Part shown: positions 55,457 through 64,000 of the stretch, in pieces
Position numbering within the stretch: position 1 is the first letter of the stretch
Layout of the letters: every line of letters begins with the position of its first letter
From: Trichoplax sp. H2
Taxonomy: Eukaryota > Placozoa > Uniplacotomia > Trichoplacea
Direction of reading: 5' to 3'
NCBI GenBank assembly: GCA_003344405.1
Contig: NOWV01000065.1
Location: 248,001 to 312,000, forward strand
Length of the DNA: 64,000 nucleotides
The notes under the pieces: model-generated
What the model was told of the DNA's origin: nothing
Databases searched by the model: none
Seen by the model: the letters and a program-made list of their open reading frames with translations, nothing else
Position numbers and translations under genes: made by a program

Positions 55457-58400
55457 TTAATCTAAAGGCTCCAGATCACTTCGATATTTTATCACTTTTT
55501 GTAGAAATTCAGTTGCAACGGGACAAAAGTCATCATTCCAAATATCCTTTAGCATTTCTTGCGTCTCTGGCGAAACATCACTATCTGCATAGTCGAATAT
55601 GATATCCTCATCTATAAATAATATACGCAATAGCAGCATTCCTCGTTAAGATTCCAATACGTTTACAGATACCCTAAGCATAAATTAAACAAATACCCAA
55701 GTATTCTTCCAGGAAATCTATTAGTCGGTCAGTATCTTCTTCACCAAACGCTGAATATGAATTTTCCATACCGACGCTATAAATCATGCATCAATAATTT
55801 AATTTTTTTATTATCATCAATTCATAAGACAACATGCTATTATTATCTATTATTATTATTGGTAAATCAATATAGCTGATATGGTTGTCAAATTGATCGT
55901 TATACATTGAAAACTGTGCAGTCCTATCCTACCTGTAATTCCATAGAGTCTTGCAAATTAAACCTGCCAATTGCCAATCATCTCGTCCAAAATCTCGTAA
56001 TGCATCAATCAGTCTACCATTGAAAGAACATAAGTGAAATACATCTTTACTGTGAAATTTTTGCTCGTGGTATAAAACTGTCTGTACACTTTCTATTTTG
56101 GCACTTAAAATAAAAACAACACGATACCTTTTAACACCTCCTTCTTTCAATAATTTCTCTCTGTTATCCGCATCTTTCATAAAATTCATCAACAGTCCGC
56201 AAGCATAAAATACTGTTTCTCGCTGGCCAGCATCAAGAAGCGCAATCATCATCTCATCCACTGCAAAATAAAGTGCACTCAATTACGGAGGGAATTACTC
56301 TATGTCATTACGTTATATGGAATCGATAAAGTGAAAGAGAACCTACCTTTTTTCTTAACTAACAAATCACGAACGGCTTTCGATCTGGTAAGATTGCCAA
56401 AAACACGTACGACATCAATCATGATGGAAGCATCATCATCCAGTAGTAAAAGTACTAAAACTATAAAATATATATATAATTAAATCCCTTAATCATTCCA
56501 GTAGCAGTCGATTATAAATCAACTTTAAATTCAGTAGTGCATTTAACCGGTCCATAATAAGTAGTACGTACACTTTGTTAATTCAATTTCTTTTTTAAAT
56601 AAGGCACTTTCATTGACATCATAAAAGGATAAATTACTTATCGCGACAGCTGCATGAGTCACGATTTCTCTCGATTTTAATATATCTTTTGTAGCTAAAG
56701 GAAAATGATCACAAGTTAATTTCTATCACAATGCTACTAAGCAATTGATTTAAAAATTAAAACCTAATAGTTGTAGTAGGTAGTCGACGAATTCATAACT
56801 GGTGGCAATGATTGAGCCAACGTCCGGATATATAGACAAATTTACAATAGCTCGGATAATCTAAATTATACAAAGGCAAGTTTGAGCAAATTTTTCTCGT
56901 TTTTCCGGCAATGAACTCCTAAGTAACTTAGAGTACCTTTAGTATTACGTCTTCAATTTTGGCTACAGATTTTGGCTTTTCTTCGGTGTCTTCATCAGAA
57001 GCGAGCTATTATTGGCAAGTTTATAAATAGCATTATAATGAAGCAAACAAGCGTCCACGCACCTAAATTAACGAAGATAGATTACAGTAAAATTTATTAC
57101 CTTCCTATCCCAATCAAGGTATGTCCTAAGTACTTTTAATAAATATTCGATGCCATTGCCATTAGAAGTTACAAATATACTAATTTCTTCACTTTCCAGA
57201 AAGATATTTCCAAGAATATAACCCAAACGTAGAACCAAATCCTAATTATGAAGATATTTACTATGACTTAATTTGATATTGTAACTATTGTAATTTTATC
57301 AAGCAAAAGTGCAAATTTTTCAACTGGATGTTACCGCTTTATGTACTTGCTTTTCCATTACTTTCAAGAAAAGTACGATAAGATCAGCCTCATCAATCAA
57401 GATGTGGCAGAATTCACTATGTTGAGTCAATTTACTGCAGGATTTAATATACCAATAAGTAGATCATTTAGTACCAAAGTACTTTACAAAAGTCCAAATT
57501 AGCAGTCAATATTAAGTGTAATATGATATATCAAAAACATTTGTGTACCTACCTAAATATTCGTGCTATATTTAGCATTAAATCATGATCACTGGTAAAC
57601 TTAGTAACTACAGGTAAAACAGATAGTACAATCTCTTTTGACATTAACTTTTTTCGATGTTGTCCATTGTCAGCTAGATTTGCTAAAATTCCAGTCAATT
57701 GAATCATGGCATGTGAAATCTCGCTACTTTTCAGGTCAGACTGTAAAATAAAAAAATCTTTCGAGATAATTCTTAAAATGCATAGTTGTAATCAAATAGA
57801 AAAATAGCGTACTTCAGAATTGAGAGAGTTCATCGCTAATGCCACCGCCTCGATACAGTTACGGTCGAACAGATAATCCTGCAGATTTGCATTACCAGAC
57901 AGAAATTTAATGGACGCAGCACTGTAAGTTAGAGCTTCTAAATTAATTGTAGGGTCCACGTCTTTCCATATTTCAAATAAATAATCTTAACCAAAAACAA
58001 CATTTCATCAATGTTATATACTCCAATATTTTCCAGCGATAGCGTTAATGATCAATATTCATATAACTTACCAGGAATGTTTTCATCGATAATCATTTTA
58101 TCATTCGATTCATTACGACTAGCTAAATACACCAATTTGCAAATATTTCCTAAATTTTTCCCACTGACTTTCATCTAATTTTATAAATAATGTCTCATTA
58201 ATCTAGTATCATTTTCAGAAATAAATTTTGCAATCAACTTACAGAAAAGATAATACGAGCAAGTTTTATTAGTAATTTTGGATCATCTTGATCCAATAGG
58301 CGGTAAGCAGCATGTAAAACACTACTTCTCCTTTTACTTGATCCAGTTTCACCGCTGCTTCGCCCTAGTAAATTTTTTCTAAACAATGCATCCCATAGAT

Positions 58401-61400
58401 AGCACGTGGATTGATAGAGTTGGTTAGTACTGGTAGGACCTTCCAATTTAGTTAAATCTATACGATTTAATAGTGGTACAATCACACGTTCCCAGTAAGC
58501 AGCATCTTCGTCTTCAGTAGCAGAATTTTTCGTCTTTTTATTTTCATCTTGAATGGTAGACTTTTTATCCTTAGTAACTCTTTTTTTAGTAGTTTTTAAA
58601 TTTTCTTTTGATTTTGTTAATGTCTTAGTTTTTATTCCCTTACTATCTGAACTGGCTGTTTTGTCAGAGCTAGGCTCCAAATCATTTGTTACAGCTAAAT
58701 TATCATTTTTCGAGGTATCAATTGTAATATCTGACTGAAGTCGTTCTTTCGGACCACTATGAACTCTTCTATTAGCCATTCCTAGGACAATAATATACAT
58801 CTATTTTAACGTATACTGATATCCAAAACACTGTATATAATTAATTACTTTCATTTTTATAACGTTTTAGTAGCATAGAAAACATTTATCTGACAATTAT
58901 TTTATGGATTGAAGCGTAAATCTTACCAGTTTCCTTTGCTGGTGAAGGTAACGACCCTCTTCTAGCTTGCGAAGGTGGACGCGGTACTTGATCAAAGCTA
59001 GCAGTATGTTGTAATTGCTTGGATGCTTTACCTTCCAATTTGGATTCACTTTTCGGTTCATCAAGACTGTCTAAACGTCGATACTGCCTACCAAAAGATG
59101 ATCTTCTAGGAATGCCCGATGGACTGTCTATAATATTTTACGCGGCAATAGCATAATGGATAATCTTAACATTTACCGATTCTACTAGTCAAATTAAAAT
59201 CCCTATTGTTATTCAAATAATTGATCAGTAAAAATTTGAAATGATGCACAACAGTAGCATAAACCTAGCAAACAGTTATACTTTCTACTCTACTTTTGTG
59301 CAATATTACATTAAATGTAATGAAACAACGATGATTTTATTTGTCGATTGAAGATTTTAAACTTGAGATTGAAATACCGAAAATGAAACAATTATAGTTG
59401 AAGGATTGTTAGATTACTACGATTATAATCAGTACAATTCAACTACTAAAGAAAATATATTTATTGGTCTACAAAATTATAAAGATGACTGCCCTTACCT
59501 TTGTCCAACTTTCGGTTGTTAGCAGAACTACCACTACTAGCCCTTTCTCTGCTCTCGACAGAATCAGCCGGAGAGATAGGCTTTTTTGTAATCTTCTGTT
59601 GATCAATCGGCGCTAATCGTTTCCCAGACGGTGGTTTAGCTGCTGGATAATCAACAAAGTTCCTCGAAGAAATACTGTCGATAAGTAATAAATAATAGTA
59701 TATAACTAAACAGAAATCGTTTAACCGGCTACAAATGAGAGGGTAATCAACTTTGTTAAATCAGCATCAAAGATTAATTAGCCATAAGATTGTCATATCA
59801 TTTTTATATCGTCATTTTTAAGTGCCGTAAATATGTCCCAAGTAAAGGCTTACAGTATAATAATTAGTATCGGTCAACGATTGATGTAAACAATTTTGAT
59901 TATAAAGGTTTTATAAAACGAAATATTTTGATAAAAAGGAGTTGATCAGTAATGACACCTATTCAAGTTATAAGAATACATTTCAATGCTATAAATAAGT
60001 TTCGGATTAAATGATCACATCCACAGAGCAGAAATTTAAACCTATGAAATACGCTTTCCAAAGACTGCACTAAGTAGAGATTTAAACGGATGAATATGTT
60101 TTACAAGGATTGAATCAAGATTGTATTTTGACGTGATTTGGAATCTCTCGATAATTGTATTATCATATCAAGTCTATCAGCTATTTCAGTCAACTACTGT
60201 ATTAGATTACTAGGAGAGTACTAGGTATTGATTTTTTGCTCTCACAGTCTCTTCTAATTATATTATTGATGAAATTCATTCAACATCGGTTCCGCATCAA
60301 TAACCTGATTAAGCTTTCTGGTCGATGTCTTAATTATATACTCCTCTTTATCATTACACGAGTGCAAAGCGTATTTAGTGTGTTAATTGATAATATTCCT
60401 ATTACATCCACAACTAAATAGACTGATATGTTATATATAATTTGATTCTATTATAAAGGAATCGCTTAGACTTAGATCATGGTAAAATATAAGGGAAATA
60501 TTATTGTTGGAACTATTTACCAATTCTTCAATATTACTAATCATTGAATCATGTCCGCGATATTCTGGGAAAGATGTGTGCAGTAGGCACTCGGTTAGAC
60601 AGCGTCAATACCAAAATTGTAAATAAAAACAGTGATGATTGGCTTAATCCGATTAAATCAGTATCCATTTACAATCATTGACATCGCAAATGAACCACAT
60701 ACTTTATTAACCTAAGTACATGGCAATAAGCTTAATTTCTATCATCTCTCGTTGTTCTCCATACTGTAGCAAGAGTTCGATTAACCTATTATCGCCGAAT
60801 ACAGTATATTCAGCAATAACATTCGAATTTTTTGACTACTACGGCATGAATGATGATAGAACGTTGTAGTTGTTACTATCGACTTTAAAAGTGAATAATT
60901 TAGTAACTTTGCGTACCGATTAACGATATTCATTATTATAAATGGAAAATCTAGAAAATTATTTTGACACACTTTAAGATTTGATATTTATGGTACACGC
61001 AAGTAACAAACTTCAATTATAGGATGTGCGCAAAACTCAACTAAATCTACTCGACTAATCAAGATGATAATCTATATGCTGCAGCATCTTGTGATATCCA
61101 ATATTATTATAACTGATCAAGTTGTATAAATATAATTTGGATTACAGTAGCAAGATGAATATGTTCGTTGATGCTCAATAAGACGATATTACCAAGTCTA
61201 CTTCGTCAATATGTAATACGGGCCCTTATATCCTGACGTCATCCATATTGATATAAAGTCAATGACTAAATATACCTATGAGACCTATTGCCAATTTTAC
61301 CTCATAACTGATGGTGGTCGACTTTCACGCGTTTTTGCACTACCACTACGATCTCCTAGTAGAGTTCGCTCAGATTGCAATGGAGTTTCAGGTCGTTTAG

Positions 61401-61527
61401 TTTTTAATGTACGTAATGATGATCGAGCTTGAGAAACTATCTGAGCAGCAGTCATGCGATCACCCGCTTGATAAAATGGCTTGTCGTCTTTAACGGAGCC
61501 ATGCTTAGAAGCACGATTGCTACTCAT
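55457..61527 (-). CDS. ARMC2: Armadillo repeat protein ARMC2, multi-exon
   Basis: Exon 1 ends at 61527 (start) and encodes an N-terminus whose motif TAAQIVSQARSSLRTLKTKRP matches human SAEIISEARNALRTVRTQRP. Two low-complexity exons follow (59500-59690, 58930-59125), then the exon at 58240-58790 with YWERVIVPLLNRIDLT (human FWNTRIVPILRELE) and LLIKLARIIFS. Further exons down to 55457 encode armadillo repeats, such as IMIDVVRVFGNLTRS, FYACGLLMNFMKDADNREKL and LIDALRDFGRDDWQLAGLIC (human LVDCLRDFGPTDWQLACLVC). It ends VATEFLQKVIKYRSDLEPLD. ARMC2 is needed for radial-spoke assembly and transport in cilia and sperm flagella. I verified most but not every middle exon. The intron at 56014-56127 is stop-free and a multiple of three. 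The gene is divergent from CSTF2. Confidence 0.94.
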
Positions 61528-62183
61528 CTTGGCAATCTTGTTATGAGTGAGGAGTTACAATACCTTTAGCGAATAAGAATGCGTAAAATAGTCACAACAC
61601 AACTGCACACCGATGATGATGCATGCAACGAGTTACCACTAGCATAGACTGGACTACAAACTGCTAGTCCAAAAGTAGAAGAAATGCTTGTAGTCAATGA
61701 TAGATTTGGAGTAATTTTCCAAGTTAACCAATCAATCGAAGAGAAGAAGATCCAACTGCGTTTAACAGTAGCCACTTTGCTGAATTGGATTGTGGTGTAA
61801 TCTCGATTTAATGGCACTGTTTAATGGAGCAATCCTGTAGAGTATAGCTGGCCAGAGACCACTAGCAGATTTTGCGCGTCTGATCTTAGCCAAGAAGAAG
61901 TTGCCATGGAATTGCTCTGCCTCTTCTCATATTGAACACTGGCGATCGTCCCTACTCATACGGAATCCAGTTACAAGAATGAACGTCCTAAACAGTATAC
62001 TGGCATTTTCAGCCAATCTATACTCTTCCTTACTGAAGCTTCCATATATCGTTCCGATAGTTTGTTCTACCGTACTGAGCATGCGCTAAGATGACGCTCT
62101 GTTGACTGCAAGTGGACTGTTCAGGCATGCGTAAACCCTTTCCATCTTCTGCTTTGCCTTGATCCATTGCCTGTGCTCACAAG
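61528..62183. promoter_or_regulatory. Divergent ARMC2/CSTF2 upstream region
   Basis: This 656-bp segment separates two starts and is somewhat GC-richer. It contains GTTGCCATGG at 61900-61909, the left part of an X-box, but the right half-site is poor. The 62-83 codon frames on both strands (61566-61817, 61901-62089) have no recognisable similarity. Confidence 0.45.
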
Positions 62184-64000
62184 ATGGCTTCTGCAACCAT
62201 TTCTCGGGAACGATCGCTACGTTCAGTATTTGGTATGTTAAATCTTTCTGTTCCTCATGTTCTTAGTGATAGGGTAGGATATTTATCTCCAATGATAGTG
62301 GATGTAATGGAACGTAGGTTATGTGTATACGTAGTTTTATTGTCCTACAGTATCGTATCCAGGCGAGGCGTTATGGCGTGTAGAAAGGAAGAATCTTTTG
62401 CTCTCGGGTTATCGATTAAGTGTAGGAATGGAATGATTATACAGTAGTTCAAATGAATCTTACTTGTAATCATGACATTAGAAAGGAGTAGATATTGCCT
62501 ATGATATCATATCTATACCCTAACAAATCAAATCGTTCTTGATGAACCTTGTAAAGTGCGATCATACTTGCAACAATACTTTCATAAAGTTACGGAATGA
62601 ATTAGTGAGAAATTTGCAAGTATATACATACAGTAAATGCATTCAACAATTCTTCCTACAGTATCGCCTATACGCTATAGGAATCATTAACGAGCTGCAC
62701 ACCAATTAATTATGTAGGCAATGTAGTTTAGCAGGAATTATTCTTCCTCTACTAGTCCCTATTGATGCTTATCCACATACGCTACACTAATAGTAATATG
62801 ATTAAACAAGAAGAAAAGATTGCCTATCGTAGTGTCGTGGGTGCAATATGCAATCCGGAAAAGATACCCTAACATAGTGTCGTAGGTGCAATATTCAATC
62901 CGCAGTGGCAATGCCAAGTGAAAGTTGCTATCATATTGGAAATGGAATAATTTGTTTGCCTACTATATATTTGTGTCTTAAAATACTTTTGAGTGCACTC
63001 TCTTGACATCAGCAGCTATAGCGAACGGTAATGTGAACATAATGTAGCCTCTAAATTAACTGCTGCCATTCCTAATTACGGTAATCCCCTCTGCTAATGC
63101 AAACGCTACATGACAAAATTACTAGCTCTGAGACGCAACGCATGCTCTTTGAAGCTATCGATCATATTGTTTGAGAATGATATCGAAACACTTAATTTGT
63201 TATTCTTCTTGCAGTCGGTAATATTCCTTATGAAGCCACTGAAGAACAATTAAAGGACATCTTTGGAAGTGCTGGTCCAGTTGTCAGTTTCAGGTAGTAC
63301 TGTCTTGATGAAAATTTAATTGCTACCCTATCTTGCCAAATGTTAACTATTAGTAGTAATATCATAGTTTTGATTCCATTGGCAATGAATTATTATTAGG
63401 CTTGTATATGATCGTGAAAGTGGTAAACCTAAAGGTTATGGATTCTGCGAATTTCAAGACAAAGAAACTGCATTAAGTGCTATGAGAAATTTGAGTGGTT
63501 ATGAATTAAATGGGAGATCATTAAGAGTTGACAGTGCGGCTAGTGAAAAAGATAAAGATCGTAAGTTCACCTTACGTACTACCCATTTGTAGAATAGTCA
63601 TATGACTGAGAGTGTATCACTTGCCAGTTTCTGAACGATGCATTTCAATGTTGTAGTTCCTTTACAAATGCCGGCTGGTGGTGGTGGACTAGCAGAGGTA
63701 AAATTAAATATGATTTACGGAGAATGTAGTATAATAGAATAAAAATTTAAATTAGTAAACAATTGTTGCATTGTACACATTAACCTACAGCAGTTCATCA
63801 CCGCAAAGCATCAATTAAGTTATTGTCTTAAAGTTACTCAAGTTGTTTATATTCATGTTCTTTCTGTAGCCGTCTATGTATGGCGATGCAGTACCTATGG
63901 AAGAGGTTCCAGAAGTAATAAAAAAATCTGTGCAGAGTCTCCCACCTGAACAAATGTTTGAACTGATGGTTCAAATGAAGGTTAGTCAAACGATTTTAGC
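62184..64000 (+). CDS. CSTF2: Cleavage stimulation factor subunit CSTF2 (CstF-64), 5' part
   Basis: Exons 62184-62232, 63215-63293, 63400-63560, 63657-63697 and 63870-63980 join in phase. The gene then leaves the window after a donor at 63981. The N-terminus [20 protein letters not shown] is followed by a complete RRM: RNP2 [17 protein letters not shown], then [19 protein letters not shown] with RNP1, and [16 protein letters not shown]. Next comes a short linker and the start of the hinge, [15 protein letters not shown], which binds CstF-77 and symplekin in the family. CstF-64 binds the U/GU-rich element downstream of poly(A) sites in the nucleus and also takes part in histone pre-mRNA processing. 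Intron 1 is nearly 1 kb and carries no recognised gene. The C-terminal helical domain lies outside the window. Confidence 0.96.

Noticed and set aside
61900-61915. X-box candidate GTTGCCATGG upstream of ARMC2
   Set aside because: The right half-site (GGAATT) departs from GGYAAC at key bases, so it is only a half-site.

Overview
The window reads as nuclear DNA of an early-branching animal. It is AT-rich. Almost every gene is split by many short GT-AG introns, and the products are close to vertebrate proteins (MSH2, ZMPSTE24, ZC4H2, CSTF2, ARMC2, PPIL6, histone H3.2). ZC4H2, CD164-like and FANCF-like genes point to a metazoan. A placozoan (Trichoplax/Hoilungia type) fits the small introns, low GC and vertebrate-like gene neighbourhoods, but this is an inference. 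Two runs of exactly 20 N (15032-15051, 46733-46752) are assembly gaps inside repeats.

Layout. 0-9 kb: a small TPR-like gene of unknown identity (-), an intronless LSM10 (+), then a FAM228-family gene (-) head-to-head with PFN4 (+). 10-23.5 kb: a CD164-like sialomucin (-), a block of duplicated tandem repeats, a CLIC-type GST-fold gene (-), PPIL6 (-) and, 261 bp away and divergent, an H3.2 gene (+) with its 3' stem-loop and purine-rich U7 target. 27.3-36.5 kb: MSH2 (-, about 26 exons) head-to-head with a FANCF orthologue (+). 37-38.6 kb: degenerate tandem repeats. 39-45.8 kb: ZMPSTE24 (+) converging on ZC4H2 (-). 46.4-50.9 kb: three tandem-repeat arrays. 52-54 kb: an intronless membrane-anchored hexosaminidase D (+). 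55.5-64 kb: ARMC2 (-) head-to-head with CSTF2 (+), which runs off the right edge.

Themes. (1) Divergent gene pairs are frequent: FAM228/PFN4, PPIL6/H3, MSH2/FANCF and ARMC2/CSTF2. The first three have recognisable promoter elements between the starts: an RFX X-box-like site, CCAAT and TATA boxes, and a palindromic E2F-like site. (2) Three genes belong to one process, histone mRNA 3'-end formation: LSM10 (U7 snRNP), the H3 substrate and CSTF2. (3) Several genes have ciliary or sperm links in other animals (PFN4, PPIL6, ARMC2). (4) From memory of the human map, CD164, PPIL6 and ARMC2 all lie at 6q21 and FAM228 and PFN4 are neighbours at 2p23, so the window appears to keep very old linkages. I see no CRISPR array, no intact transposon and no convincing tRNA gene. 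All exon joins were made by eye from splice sites, reading phase and remembered family sequences.
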